From: Cricetomys ansorgei | Taxonomy: Eukaryota; Chordata; Mammalia; Rodentia; Nesomyidae | Length of the DNA: 64,000 bases | Direction of reading: 5' to 3' | Assembly (NCBI GenBank): GCA_026225945.1 | Contig: JAMJFZ010001815.1 | Location: forward strand, 19,192,001-19,256,000 | In this document: positions 46,201 through 55,188 of the stretch, in pieces | How positions within the stretch are numbered: position 1 is the stretch's first letter | Layout of the letters: each line of letters starts with the position of its first letter | The notes under the pieces: model-generated | Told to the model about the DNA's origin: nothing | Databases searched by the model: none | What the model saw: only the letters and a program-made list of their open reading frames with translations | Made by a program: the position numbers and the translations under genes

Positions 46201-48929
46201 TTACTGACATTTCCGCGCAAGTGGTCAAAAATGAGACTGTCACTTTGAAAGTCATTCCCTGCCCACGAAGCAGGGCTAAAAAAATGTGTGGACTGCCTCT
46301 CTCTGAGTCAGCTGTCAGGTGCCAGAGTTATTCTGGGAATACAAGCCTGGGGCACAGCCCTGCAGAAATACTCCAGGGTAGCCTCTTGGCTTGGCAGAGC
46401 ACGGTGTACACCCGAGGCCAACAGCCAGCCACAGCAGGGCTGGAGCAGTGCCTTCTCTCCCTCTCAGGGATGTTAACATGAGAAGCAATGGTTAGAGAGT
46501 TTTAAAAAGTGCCCTCGTGGATCAAATCTAATCTTTAGCTCTGTCATTAACATTGTGTACACGGGATAACTTCAAAGCAGTGTCTCGTGCTATCTGGCAG
46601 CGAGTTTTCGGCATCAGCAAAGTTGAATGCAGCAATTAAAAAGAGAGTGTAAGTTCTGTAGGACGGGAAGCAGAAGCATCACTGCTGCACATCCGGTATC
46701 CACACAAACATCAGTGAAGGCCTACGCTATGGCTTCACAGAAGCCCCAACAAGTTGGGTTTGGGGTCTGCTGCTTAGCACGCTCAAACCCCCAAAGCAAG
46801 ACAGTGCACAGCTGTTACATGTTTCACGTTTCCTTAAGCAGCTTTATAAATACTAGAGAGACCCACACTCCAGTATGTCCCCACGTTCAACCATCACAGA
46901 GCCGACTGAACACAACTTCCCGTAGGATGAGGCCTCTGACGTCCTTCTCTTGGTCTAGAGATTCTCATTCACACATATTTACTCATTCATTCTCATATTC
47001 TCTCTCTCTATTCCTCCCTCCCTCCTCTTCTCTTTCCTCCCCCCCCCCATGCTAATGTGAAAATGAGGAAGGATGCACCACGTGACCCTAAGAGCCCGAG
47101 CGCTCTACTCCCTGTTCCTACGGAGACTACGCAAGTGAGCTCTGAACCAAGATGAGCATTTTGAAGTTTCAGAACGAGGACAGACTTCTTCAGACCCAGA
47201 CTCATTATCTTACCTACCAAATCGATTACCTGCACTTCCGGGCTTCCAAAAATATCAATAATTTACTGGAAACTAAGATGCAAAGCAAATTCGGGTGGGA
47301 AATGAAATTTTCTTGAAGGTGACACTGCATGGCTATTTTAAAGTAAGAACACCAAGAAAATAACTAAACAATACTTTGTTATGATTTGCATGTTTCATTA
47401 TGATTTGAAAATGTATCGAAATGTGCAGAGAAGTCTAAATATTGGTCATATCCCAGAGAAAATATCCCCATAGAATTCAGCAGTGAAAACATCTCTCAGG
47501 TCTTGCAATAAGAGCCCCCAGGACACGAACCCATATGTCTTTCTTGAATTTCAGAAATATCAACTTGGAAACAAATACTAGGAATTATCCAAGCTCCTCT
47601 CATCTTGACACTACTCACCGAAGGCAATGATCAGAAACAACGTGTGTCCTGAAAGCTGTCTGGGGAATGGCCCTGAAACGGGGTCCAGGGAGGTTCAGAG
47701 CTCTGCTAGCTGGCTTCTATCTCAGCCGTGACTCCTCACTTGATGTCCTGCATCGAAGCCTGTCTTTGGGTTTAGCAAGGTGTGACGCCAAGGACTTTTC
47801 CTGGCTTTCCCAAATCTTCTGCTCTACCTTTTCTCATAGTCAAAAAAGATGCTCAATTTCTCCCAACATGCACCATGTTTGCCGTTGAATTTTCAGAGCC
47901 ATGGATGAGACTGGATGGGAAAGGGTTCTTTTATGAATCTTCAGGACAGTGGTTCTCAACCTTCCTAATTCTGTGATCCTTTATTACAGTTTCTCTTGTT
48001 GTGGTGAACCACAACATAACATTATTTTCACTGTGACTTCATAACTGTAATTTTGCTACTGTTATGAATCATAATGTAAATATCTGATATGTAGATGGTC
48101 TTAGGTGACCCCTGTGAAAAGGTTGTTTATCTCAAAGGGGTCATGACCCACAGGTTGAAAACAGCTGCCTTAGGATCAAATACCTGACTGTGGGATGCTC
48201 AACCCAAATGATATATCTGCAGTGCAACCGTATACCTAAGGCTCAGAGAAAATGGTAGGAGAGGGGGAAAAAGATCATCAGAGCCAAAGGCCGGGGATGC
48301 CTGCTTGTTAGATAGTGTTCCCTAGATATGACAGGGAAAATGTATCCATCGACTGTCAACAGTATAGTTGCCTGGACAAGACCTACATAATGATAATACC
48401 AGTTGGCAGAGAGTTCCACATGGCCTCACCCCAAGATGAAGAGCTACAGGTACTCAACGGTGGTCAGTGACTGCTGAGAGAGGGAGAATCAGTTTCCTCT
48501 AGGGACCAGTGCCTACAGAGTCTGTCCAATCCCAAGTGTTCAGTTCAGGACACATGTACATGTGAGCAATGCTAAATACACTCAGTAGGTTTACTCTATA
48601 GACACATATTATATATATACTTATATATATGTTTTGTATCTATTACATATAGGCACACATATTGTATATATTTGTGTGTATATATGTATATTATATATAG
48701 TATGTATACGTATATAAGTATATATGTGTGTATATATATAATTGTTACATGTATACATGTAACAATAATAATTAAAGAAGAAGTCATGAATTAGGGGCCA
48801 CTAGAGGAGCTAGAAGGGGCTAGGGAGGGATGAGAATCACATAGATAAAATTCTCAAAAATTATATATACACACACACACATATAATTTTATGCATATAT
48901 ATATACATATACATATATATATATGTATG

Positions 48930-48965
<36 letters not shown>

Positions 48966-50312
48966 CCTTGGGCTCTCATGGCTCACCTGTCTTTCAACTG
49001 CTCTAAGTAAATGCTTTAGCTGAAGTGTCAGCATAGCTCTGGAGCTTTAAGAATCAAAACCCAAGGGTATGGAGAGATCAAGGATATGGACTAGCTTAGG
49101 GGTCTGAGACCATAGCAAATATCCTCAAATTTATGCTCTTTTGTAGCATGTAAAATGTGGACCAAAAATCATTTACCTTTTCCCATGATGCATCGTGACG
49201 GATACACCCCGCAGCCACCTGTGAGCGTTTCATCCTCAACTTCTAGTATTCTTTACAATCTTATTCCCTCCAAATTTATAGTTTCAGAGTAAGTCCACAA
49301 GTCCAGTTAGAACACAGTATTCGTGCTGTCAGAATTCTGAGCACAGAGGTTCTGACTGTGGCTGGGAAATACACACAGCAGAACTGGGAGAGCCCAGGCT
49401 GACAGACAGTGTTGGTGATGGATGCGATCAACTCTGAAACCTTTCTGACCGCATTTTGTCAGTGATAGATGACGTTGATTGCCCCCCACCCCCACATGTC
49501 CCAAACCCCCTCGCTGCACAGAAGTCAAGAGCACAGCTTCCTATAACTTACAGAAAATGGGTCCCTTCATGATAAAGTGGTATTTGAAAATTTGTGGTCT
49601 ACAAAGGTCTAGTTTGATTCAGTTGGTTGGTCAAGAAAAAGAAAACAAACTTGTAAACATAGTTCTGTTCAAAGGGTAACGCACATGTGGAAAGCCAGAA
49701 TCCAACTTTAGGTTTTAGCTATTTAATATATTAGCAAACAACTAAAGTTATCAATAAGCATTAAAATGACTTGTCAACTTTAAAATTTATTACTAAATTT
49801 ATCAATAAACATGCTATATTTTAATACATCAATCAGCCTTCCAGACAGAGGCACCAAAAGGTTTTAGCTAATAGACTACAGAGAGGTAGGGGCCATGGCC
49901 TCCATTATCTCTAAATCCCTCATGCCCAACTCAACACTAATACATGAGTGTCTGTTAGATAAAAAGTAGAGAGGGATGACCATTTCCTAACCACTCCCAA
50001 AACCAATTTCAACTTGAACTGTTGAAGAACCTAATTTGGGTAGTCAAATATTTCTTGATGAATGAGTGACAGTCCAGGGTTCTATGTGAATCGGTCATTT
50101 AAGACTTCTTTCCAGGAGCATCCTAAGACCATCCAACAGGAGCAAATGCCCCATGCGCACTGCTCACCTGCCATGTCGATGGCAAAAGGCCTGTCTTCTC
50201 TCCACCCCGTGTACCAGCCAACAACTTTGCCATTTTTCACCAAGGGACGTTCATAGCGCCGACCGCCAACTAGGCCCACGGGCCAGACAGAAACCTTACG
50301 GGTGGTCCGCAT
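22124..50312 (-). CDS. B3gat2: B3GAT2, C-terminal coding portion (three exons)
   Basis: Join, in transcript order, of 50312-50168, 22440-22292 and 22210-22124 on the minus strand; 126 codons plus stop, all splice sites GT-AG. The product is galactosylgalactosylxylosylprotein 3-beta-glucuronosyltransferase 2 (GlcAT-D/GlcAT-S), a type II Golgi membrane enzyme of family GT43. It transfers glucuronic acid from UDP-GlcA to terminal galactose of N-acetyllactosamine, the precursor of the HNK-1 epitope on neural glycoproteins. Visible landmarks are [20 protein letters not shown], the [20 protein letters not shown] acceptor-side segment, GMQESDF (its Glu aligns, from memory, with the catalytic base of GlcAT-I), the NCT sequon, and VWHTRTEK, whose His and Arg match UDP-contacting residues. 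The family is about 324 residues, so about 197 are encoded by the unseen upstream exon. The Met at 50312 is internal, not the start. Confidence 0.95.
22211..22291 (-). other. B3gat2: B3GAT2 81-bp intron
   Basis: GT...AG intron on the minus strand with donor GTACTT and acceptor CCTCTGTAG. Its length is close to the practical minimum for a mammalian spliceosomal intron. Both flanking exons give the expected protein, so the boundaries are firm. Confidence 0.93.
22292..22440 (-). CDS. B3gat2: B3GAT2 penultimate exon (GFAVSLQ...NCTK)
   Basis: Acceptor TACAAAG lies just above 22440, and the donor GTACTT starts at 22291. The exon is 149 nt. It encodes [20 protein letters not shown] then [20 protein letters not shown] and [10 protein letters not shown]. 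The Glu in QES is the predicted catalytic base by analogy with GlcAT-I. It is separated from the last exon by an 81-bp intron. Confidence 0.95.
23026..23107 (+). mobile_element. ID SINE
   Basis: GATGTAGCTTAGTGGTAAGA with GCCCTTGCCTCGCATGTGTG and GGCCCTGAGTTCAACTTTCA is an ID element with boxes A and B, close to the tRNA-Ala-derived BC1-like consensus. Confidence 0.85.
25163..25340 (+). mobile_element. B2 SINE
   Basis: GAGAAGAGATGGCTCATTTA, then TTAAGAACATTTGCTGCTCT, TCACAGTCATCTGTAACTCA and GCACCAGGCACGCATGTG follow the full B2 order. Confidence 0.85.
25862..25985. repeat. AT-rich tract with internal repeat
   Basis: TATTTATAATATAG followed by TGTATAAG at 25867 recurs as TATTTATAATATAG with CGTGTAAT at about 25949. 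Otherwise TATA-rich low complexity. Confidence 0.6.
26456..26592 (+). mobile_element. B1 SINE inside L1
   Basis: GGGTGGTGGCTCACACTTTT, AATTCCAGCACTCAGGAGGC and CAGTTAAAACAGAGAAGCAC-type tail. Preceded by a GGGGGTTGGGGGTTGG G-rich run (26440-26458) with G-quadruplex potential. Confidence 0.88.
27000..27321 (-). mobile_element. B3 SINE, antisense
   Basis: Starts with a GT-rich tail, then GGACAGAGTCTCGCACTGAA, CTGGCTGGCCAGCAAGCCCC, and ends GCTCATTGAGCCGTCTCCCC, the reverse of the tRNA-derived head. Full length, about 320 bp. Confidence 0.8.
27329..27455 (-). mobile_element. B1-like relic, antisense
   Basis: T-run, then TTATGTCTCACTATGTTTTC and CTAGCTTGAGACCTGCTGCC, ending ACCAAGCATGGC. Strongly diverged. 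Confidence 0.5.
27652..27986 (+). mobile_element. ORR1-type MaLR LTR
   Basis: Begins TGTGGTGATTTGCATGAGAA, carries TATTTGAACTCTTGGTCCCC and AGTTGGTGGTGCTGC, a TTAAGCTC poly(A)-region equivalent, and ends GCAACAGAAAAGTGACTAAT then ACA. It has TG...CA ends. It splits the 26.1-28.7 kb L1. Confidence 0.85.
28700..29011 (-). other. 103-codon open frame, origin unknown
   Basis: An uninterrupted minus-strand frame from ATG at 29011. The peptide resembles no family I know and lacks motifs, a signal peptide or a membrane segment. It lies between two L1 relics and runs into a B3 fragment; a chance ORF is the best explanation. Confidence 0.25.
29046..29251 (-). mobile_element. B3 SINE fragment, antisense
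   Basis: GT-rich tail, GGAAGCCAGAGGTCAATCTC, then GCTGCCTGGCCAGCAAGTAC and TCCACTTCCTCAGCC. The tRNA-like head is missing. Confidence 0.7.
29574..29709 (-). mobile_element. B1 SINE, antisense
   Basis: T-rich start, GAGATAGGGTCTCGCTACAT, AGACCAGGCTGGCCTAAAAT, CTGCCTCTGCCTCCCAAGCA. Confidence 0.88.
30040..30216 (-). mobile_element. B2 SINE, antisense
   Basis: TTATTTATATGTCTGTGCTT tail, TGCCAAATTTGGGTCCTCTG, and TGATGAGCCATCTCTCAAGC, the reversed B2 head with boxes A and B. Confidence 0.85.
30816..31116 (-). mobile_element. B3 SINE, antisense
   Basis: GCATGTGCGTTGTGCGTATC tail, GAGACAGGGTCTCTCGCTAA, CTAGGCTGGCCAGTAAGCTG, and GATTCAAACTCAGGACCTCG with a reversed tRNA-like head. Confidence 0.82.
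31120..31277 (+). repeat. Duplicated block, copy 1 (unknown family)
   Basis: About 158 bp, directly repeated at 32156-32317. Shared anchors are TCAAAAACCACTTAG, ATAGACAATTCATTTAA and TCTTCTAAGGCAAC. About four fifths identical by eye. Confidence 0.8.
31658..31990 (-). mobile_element. Possible MST/MaLR-like LTR, antisense
   Basis: AATGAAATACCTAGGACTGA, then ATCATAACATGGCAGAAGGT and GGCAAGCAAACAGAA follow the order of an antisense THE1/MST-type LTR, but identity is weak. Confidence 0.4.
32156..32317 (+). repeat. Duplicated block, copy 2 (unknown family)
   Basis: Direct copy of 31120-31277 about 1 kb downstream, with small indels around the central AGTACTT palindrome. Confidence 0.8.
32940..33054 (+). 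mobile_element. 5'-truncated B1 with perfect target-site duplications
   Basis: B1 3' part (GTGAGTTTGAGGCCAGCCTA, CAGAGTTACAACAGAGAAAC) with an A-rich tail, flanked by identical 25-bp direct repeats at 32915-32939 and 33055-33079. Confidence 0.93.
33380..34235 (+). mobile_element. AGTCAG-rich, LTR-like unclassified element
   Basis: It begins with two degenerate B1-like heads (CTTAAATCCCAGTATTCAG at 33410 and CTTTAATCCCAGCAATTGGG at 33450). A TATA-like ATATAAAAGCAGGCTCTCAG follows at about 33621, then 0.5 kb rich in GTCAG/CAGAG and a terminal AATAAA at about 34200. The order resembles U3-R of an LTR or a composite rodent repeat, but I cannot name the family. Confidence 0.4.
34689..34708. repeat. 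(TG)n microsatellite
   Basis: About ten TG units. Confidence 0.85.
35648..35698. repeat. (TATG)/(TA) microsatellite
   Basis: TATG and TATA units. Confidence 0.8.
35699..35870 (-). mobile_element. B3 SINE fragment, antisense
   Basis: CACACGGAAGCCAGAGGAGC, then GAGACAGAATCTCTCACGCA, and GGCCACCCATCCTTCAGTGA. Confidence 0.6.
35896..36096 (+). mobile_element. B2 SINE
   Basis: GGGGCTGAGGAGATGGCTCG head, TCACAATCACCAGTAACTCC, CTCATGTGCAAGTAGCCACA tail. Confidence 0.87.
36126..36197 (+). repeat. 24-bp tandem repeat x3 with GC boxes
   Basis: Units start at 36126, 36150 and 36174, each AGGAGGCTCCGCCCA plus a 9-bp variable end. Each unit carries a reverse GGGCGG Sp1-type core. Confidence 0.92.
38072..38091. 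repeat. A-run plus (TA)n
   Basis: Twelve As followed by TATATATATATATA, at the edge of a MaLR LTR. Confidence 0.8.
38088..38446 (-). mobile_element. ORR1-type MaLR LTR, antisense to + (sense to B3GAT2)
   Basis: Minus-strand start TGTGGTGGGGTGGTTTGAGA; includes the inverse of ACACTTCCTCTAAGGCCATA and CCAAGCATTCAAATGCTGGA; ends at GGTAATGGTGTTTTATCTCA. Confidence 0.8.
40622..40865 (+). repeat. MIR SINE
   Basis: Core AGGAAGAAAATGGAGGCTCA then AGAGACCAAAGGCTGGGGTC and CGGCTGTGAGTGCAGATGTG, then CTCTTAGTCACTTAATC; the sense MIR order. A second, weaker MIR-like stretch lies at 40360-40500. Confidence 0.65.
41400..41710 (+). other. A/C-rich, G/T-poor segment of unknown origin
   Basis: Strong strand asymmetry (plus strand rich in A and C), unlike its neighbours, recalling the light strand of vertebrate mtDNA. 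I could not match it to a mitochondrial gene. It could be a decayed nuclear mtDNA copy or just skewed unique DNA. Confidence 0.25.
42397..42651 (-). other. 84-codon Cys-rich open frame, unknown
   Basis: Eight cysteines fall in 26 residues ([20 protein letters not shown] then QSCVCC), followed by a Tyr/Pro-rich tail ending SAKAKG. No known domain recognised. It sits in intronic DNA with no visible promoter or splice context and is probably fortuitous. Confidence 0.2.
43153..43544 (-). mobile_element. MT-type MaLR LTR
   Basis: Minus-strand ends TGTGCTGACTAG...CTAAGACA; plus strand carries CAGGAGCCTGGAGGCAGGAG, CCACCCACAATGGGCTGCC and TAGCTTATGTCAAGTTGACA. Near-match 5-bp flanks TCAGC and TCAGG. 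Confidence 0.85.
43557..43572. repeat. Poly(C) tract
   Basis: Sixteen Cs. Confidence 0.85.
44069..44213 (+). repeat. Duplicated block, copy 1 (second pair)
   Basis: Best-aligned part 44104-44213; directly repeated at 45549-45658. Anchors are AACTCAGAGAACTGCGGGTA here and AATTCAGAGAACTTCAGGTA there, plus CATGTGAGAAAC/CGTGTGAGAAAC and TCTCATTTGTGTCAG/TCTCATCTGTGTCAG. Confidence 0.75.
44325..44370. repeat. (TCA)n trinucleotide repeat
   Basis: Imperfect CATCGTCATC units running into CATCATCATCATCATCAT. Confidence 0.85.
44664..44772. repeat. Compound (GACA)/(CA) microsatellite
   Basis: Alternating GACA and CA blocks; overlapping long frames on both strands are low-complexity artefacts. Confidence 0.9.
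45508..45658 (+). repeat. Duplicated block, copy 2 (second pair)
   Basis: Direct copy of 44069-44213, 1.45 kb downstream. Homology seems to extend upstream to the shared CTCCCTGAAT. Confidence 0.75.
46998..47050. repeat. Pyrimidine-rich low-complexity tract
   Basis: TCTC, CCTCCCTCC and a C10 run. Confidence 0.8.
47947..48167 (-). mobile_element. URR1 (hAT-Charlie, non-autonomous)
   Basis: Terminal inverted repeats CAGTGGTTCTCAACC and GGTTGAAAACAGCTG; internal GTCATGACCCACAGG. Imperfect 8-bp target duplications CTTCAGGA and CCTTAGGA (6/8). Non-coding. Confidence 0.88.
48596..48962. repeat. (TA)/(TATG)/(CA) complex microsatellite
   Basis: Two low-complexity blocks (48600-48765 and 48860-48962), dominated by TATATA and GTATAT, separated by 95 bp of ordinary sequence. 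Confidence 0.88.
50168..50312 (-). CDS. B3gat2: B3GAT2 penultimate-but-one exon (MRTTRKV...AIDMA)
   Basis: On the minus strand, acceptor TTTTTCGTAG precedes base 50312 and donor GTGAGC follows base 50168. The exon is 145 nt: 48 codons plus the G of a split Gly codon that is completed 27.7 kb downstream. It encodes the segment with VGGRRYERP and GWYTGWRED, conserved across B3GAT1/2/3. Confidence 0.95.
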
Positions 50313-50501
50313 CTACGAAAAAGGAAAGAGATGTTTAATGTGTAGTGATCCACATGGAAAGAAGGAAGTTACTATGGTTTCAATTTTAAGGTTTCCAAAT
50401 AATCTCCTATCCCAGTTCTCTGTTATTTGGCTTTCTCAGTGTCACTGGCTTTGGGCTCAGTGTTCATACAGATGGCCCAAGGCTTAAGAAAAATAAACTT
50501 G

Positions 50502-50676
50502 CCACACATAGAGGTACACACCTTTAGTACCAGCACTTGTGAGGCAGAGGCAGGTGGATCTCTGTGAGTTCAAGACCAGCCTGGTCTATACATGCATTGT
50601 GAGTTCCAGGACAGCCAGGTCTACATACTGAGACCCTGTCTTGAATAAAAAAAAAAACAAAAAAATAAAACAAAAA
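50502..50676 (+). mobile_element. B1 SINE
   Basis: ACACACCTTTAGTACCAGCA, AGGCAGAGGCAGGTGGATCT, CTGTCTTGAATAAAAAAA. It lies about 190 bp from the B3GAT2 exon at 50168-50312. Confidence 0.9.
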
Positions 50677-50892
50677 AGAAATAACCAAGTGTCAGTGCCC
50701 AAATATCACTTATCTGAAGTTAAACTGTGATTATCAGATGCTTCCCATTTGTCTCAAAGTTGAATCTTTCAAGAGATAACTTCCTGTCTAAAGTGAGTCA
50801 TTTTGTTCCCGCTCAGGGAACTTCGTGATTCAGTAAGTGATGTCACTCAGAATGACTTTCTCCAAACTTTTCATTTCTGCAGTCACAGACTT

Positions 50893-50992
50893 TGGCTGGG
50901 AGGCAGAGGCAGGAAGGTCTCTGTGAGTTCAAGGCTGGCCTAGTCTAAGAGTTCCAGGCCAACATAGCGAGACGAAAAATAAAAAAGATTAT
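50893..50992 (+). mobile_element. Truncated B1 SINE
   Basis: Lacks the 5' head; begins GGGAGGCAGAGGCAGGAAGG and ends CATAGCGAGACGAAAAAT. Confidence 0.82.
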
Positions 50993-51974
50993 AGAGCGAA
51001 GAAACAATGTTAAAATCTGCAAGGGAAAAACGACAACTTACTTACAAAGGCAAATTCACCGAAATAACAACAGACCTCTTGGCAGAAGCCCTAACTGCTA
51101 CAAAGCATGGAATGATAGAGTTCAAGCCTTCAAAGGAAACAGCCCTGATTCCTAAGATTATTATAGGCAGCAAATGTTATCTTTTAAAAGTGACAAGAAA
51201 ATAAAGACCTTTAAGATAAACGCACACTAAAAAAATAAAACTAAGGTTTCAGCACACTGCAGAATAACTTAAAGGAATTATACACAGAGAGGAAGGAGAC
51301 ACTAACAACAGATCAGAATAGAATAAATTTGATGAGAGCAGGAAAGAAACAAATGAAAAGCTAGAAGGAATTGATATCCCCAAGCTAGCGGATCGGGAAA
51401 ACTATGTAATGGATAAGGGAAAACGAAGGAACTATATGAACCAATTAAAAATTAATACAAGAATCATCAAGATCTGCTCAATAACAGACTATTGCAAATG
51501 CATTTAAAATTACCCCTTAAAAGATGATAAGCTGGCTGGGGAGAAAAAAAAAAAACATCCCATAGGCAATGACAAACTGAAAGTGAAAGGTTAGAAAATT
51601 ATATTCCAAACAAAATGAAGACAAGCTGGAAGGTGACAGTTAAAAACATATCTAACAAAAATAGACATGACGGAAACAACTTACCAGAGAAGATAAAGCC
51701 GTAAAAAGATATAACAATTATAAATAAATGTACTGAATACTGACACATTCCAATTTTGCAATACAAGCACTCTTGTACACAAGGGGTAGACGAGTCAGAT
51801 GTAGTAATAATTGGTGATTCTCTATCATCAGAAAACAATCATACGTGCAGTTCATTGCACCATAGATCAAATGGACTTCATAGACATCTACTGAATATTT
51901 CCATCAGAGCGCTCACTACAGGTTCTGCTCATGGGACCCTCTCTGAAACAGAACACAATTTAGACCGTAACGTA

Positions 51975-52350
51975 ATCTTAGTCACTTTGTCATTGCTGTG
52001 ATTAAAGTACACTGACACAAGTGACTTCAGAGAAAAGGGCTTGCGTTTATTTTGGCTTACAGTTCCAGAGAGTTATAGTCCATCATAACATCAAGAAACA
52101 ATGGCACCAGGCAGGGAAGGCATGGTGATTGACAGGAGCCAGAGGTTGGTCAGTCACATTGTGTTCACACTTGGGAAGCAGAGGTGAGCAGGAAGTGAGG
52201 CTAGGTCATAAAACCTTGAGGCAGTTCCCAGTAACTCATAGAAAGGCTCCACCTCTTAAAGGTTCCAAAACCTTCCCAAACAATGCCACCAGTTAGGGAT
52301 CAAGTGTTCAAGCACATGAGGCTAGGGGAGACATTTCGTATTAAACCATA
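51975..52350 (-). mobile_element. ORR1-type MaLR LTR inside the L1
   Basis: ATCTTAGTCACTTTGTCATT with GCTGTGATTAAAGTACACTG on one side and CATTTCGTATTAAACCATA on the other; internal AAAGGCTCCACCTCTTAAAG. Sense to B3GAT2. Confidence 0.72.
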
Positions 52351-53448
52351 AAAGTCAGTCTTAACAAATACACAAAGAATTGAACTTATTTCTTTCATAT
52401 TATCAGATAATGATGGACTAAAACTAAGAAATAAATAGCAAGAGAAACTACGACGATATGTGGAGATGGAGCAATATCCTCCTGAATGGTCAGTGGATCA
52501 CTGAGGAATCAAGGAGGCCGTGAAAGCTTCTTAGAATGAAATGAAAATAGAACCAATTACAACCTATGGGCAAAGAGAATTCTAAGAAGAAAGTTTACAG
52601 CTTCGAATGCTTACATACAAACAGCAAAAATATAGATAACTTAGTGACGCACCTTAACATCGTAACAAAACAAGAATAAACCAAACACCAAATGATAAGT
52701 GGAAAGAAATGATAAATATCAGACTCAAAATTATTGAAATGGAGACTAAAAGGACAACATAAAGAATCAATGAAACAGAATTGGTTCTCCGAAAAGATAA
52801 AATTATCAAACATAAGCCAAGGAAAGACCCAAATGATTATAGATTTTAAAAGGAAACACTAGAACAGACACTAATGAAACCCAGAGGATCATTAGAGAAT
52901 ACTTAAAAACACATTCCAAAAACATGGAAAAACTAAAAGGAACAGATAGATTCCTAGTCCTATACGAGCGATCAAAACTAAAGAGGATGGAAACAGCTTA
53001 CACAGCTATGCAATGAACAATGAGATCAAGCAGCAATAGTCTCCCAAGAAAGGAAAGCCCACGGTTGGCCAACTCATTACTAATTCTCTCAGACTTTTGA
53101 CAAATTTCAATATCTATTCATGATAAAATTGCAGAAGAAATAGTAACAGAAAGAGAATAACCTAATATAATAAATGAAAAATTGATAGCAACATAATACT
53201 AAATGAAGAAAAACTAAGCATTTCCTTTAAGATCAGGAATGAGACAAAGGTATCTACCTTCTCCCTCCAACTCTTAGAACACTAAGGCAAAGGAAAGAAG
53301 AGAAAGGGATACATACAGGAAAGGAAGGAATCAATATCCCTATTCAGAAGGCATGATGCTATACTTAAAATATATTAACAACCTCAGAAGAAAACTCTTA
53401 GTTTAAGGGTTTTAAATACTTTTATCTAAGTCTCAAGATACAACATCA

Positions 53449-55188
53449 TCTTAGTTAGGGTTACTATTGCTATGTGGAAACACCACGACCAAAGCAATTT
53501 GGGGAGAAAAGGGTTTATTTGGCTTACACTTCCATATTACTGTTTATCATTAAAGAAAGTAAATCAAAAGAAAGTAAATCAAACAGGGCAGGAACCTGGA
53601 GGCAGGAGCTGATACATGGAGGAGTGCTGCCTACTAGCTTGCTCAGTCTGCTTTCTTATAGAATCCGGGACCATTAGCCCAGGGATGGCACCACCCACAA
53701 TGGTGGGTGGGCCTTTCCTCACCAATTACTAATTTAGAAAATGCTCTCAGGCTTGCCTGCAGTCCAGTCTTATGGAGGCATTTTCTTAATTGAGGTTCTC
53801 TCCTCTCAAGAGGACTTAGCTTGAGTCAAGTTGACATAAAACTCTCCAGCACAACTGACCCCTTGTCAACTTGACAAACACACCACTGTTAAGCCACAAC
53901 CTTTCTTTTCTCATTCATCTCAAGATCTCACATTAAAAACACAAATGACTTTAAAAGTCCCACAGTAAAAGTCCCACGGTCTTACAAATTCAAACACTTA
54001 AAAGTTCAGTTTCTTTAAAACATCTAATATCTTCAAAAACCCATAATTTATTTTAAAAGTTTGAAATCTCTCAACTGTTGTCTCCAGTAAAAATAAAAAT
54101 GAAGTTAAATACCTTCTCACTTCAAGAGGAAAGACCAGGGCTCAGTCACAATCAGACTTAAGCAAAACCAAACTCCCAACAGTTTAATAATGCAATATGC
54201 AGTGTCTGGAATCCATTCATGATCTTCTGGGCCCCTCCAAGGGGCTTGGGTCACTTCTCTGGCTCTGCCTTCTGCAGCACACACAGGCTCTGGCTGGCTT
54301 CACTCCACTGCAGCTGCTGTTCATGGTGGCGGTCCATGGTACTGGCATCTCCAAAATGCTGGGGTGTTCTGCTGCAATTGAGCTGCACTTTCACCAGTAG
54401 CCTCTCTGGGCTCTCTCCAGGGACTCCCACTCTGCCACACAGTGCCAAGCCCCAGCTGTTCTCCATAACCCCTTCACGGTTTCAAACCAGCACCTGAGTG
54501 ACTCCTTCACTACGAAGCTCAGCGTTAGCACAAAGTACAACCCTGGCCGCCTCTGGAACACAGAATCTGTGTGCTGACTCATCAGCCGGGTAACCAGAGA
54601 GTCAGAATAACAAATGGCTCCAACGGAGTCTTTCAGCTTTCCTCTGAAACTTCACAAGCCATCCTCTGCACTGCTCTCAACATTCATATCTTCCAAGCTC
54701 CTATAGAACAGCCCACTGAGCTCTCAACACACAAGGCTTTTCCAGTCCAAAGTTCCAAACTCCTTCCATAATCCTCCCCAAAACAACATGGTTAGGTCTC
54801 CCACAGAAATACCTAGTCCCCGGTACCGATTTGTCTTACTTAGGGTTTCTATTGATGTGATAAAGCACCGTGACCCAAGCAACTTGGGAGAAAAAGGTTG
54901 ATTTGACTTACACTTCCATTTGTCTTTACCCTATCATCATCAAAGGATGTCAGGACAGGAAAGGAGCTGCTGCAGAGGCCATGGAGGAGTGCTGTTCACT
55001 GGCTTGCGGCTCAGCCCAGGGATGGCCCCACCCACAGTGGGCTGCGCCTTCCCCCATCAATCACCAATTAAGAAAGGGCCTACAGGCTTGCCAACAGTCC
55101 AGTCTTATGATGACATTTTCTTAATTGGGGTTCCCTACTCTCAGATGACTTTAGCTTGTATCAAGTTGAGATAAAACTATCCAGCATA
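53449..55188 (-). mobile_element. Complete MaLR element: LTR-internal-LTR
   Basis: 3' LTR 53449-53853 and 5' LTR 54832-55188 (minus orientation), related to each other and to the LTR at 43153, flank about 0.98 kb of non-coding internal sequence. L1 sequence stops at ...AGATACAACATCA and resumes at AAAATCAACATG, giving a probable A(A/C)ATCA target duplication. No gag/pol frame is retained, as expected for MaLR. Confidence 0.85.

Larger units (their letters stand above)
22441..50167 (-). other. B3gat2: B3GAT2 intron, 27.7 kb
   Basis: Filled by L1, MaLR, SINE and microsatellite sequence listed separately. Stretches where I see no named element include 22.5-23.0, 23.1-25.1, 34.3-35.6, 36.2-38.0, 38.5-40.3, 41.7-43.1, 45.7-46.9 and 48.2-48.6 kb; ORFs there (for example 41712-42158 minus, 148 codons) resemble nothing I know. 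Confidence 0.75.

Noticed and set aside
46017..46481. 154-codon plus-strand ORF, the longest in the window
   Set aside because: Starts in AT-rich low complexity, has no motif or family resemblance and no splice or conservation evidence available.
50082..50312. 76-codon minus-strand ORF starting at an ATG
   Set aside because: The ATG is an internal Met at an exon border (acceptor TTTTTCGTAG), not a start; the ORF reads past the real donor at 50167.
51007..51204. 65-codon ORF as a novel small protein
   Set aside because: The peptide matches the C-terminal part of L1 ORF1 (AREKRQLTYKGK...), so it is a retroelement relic.
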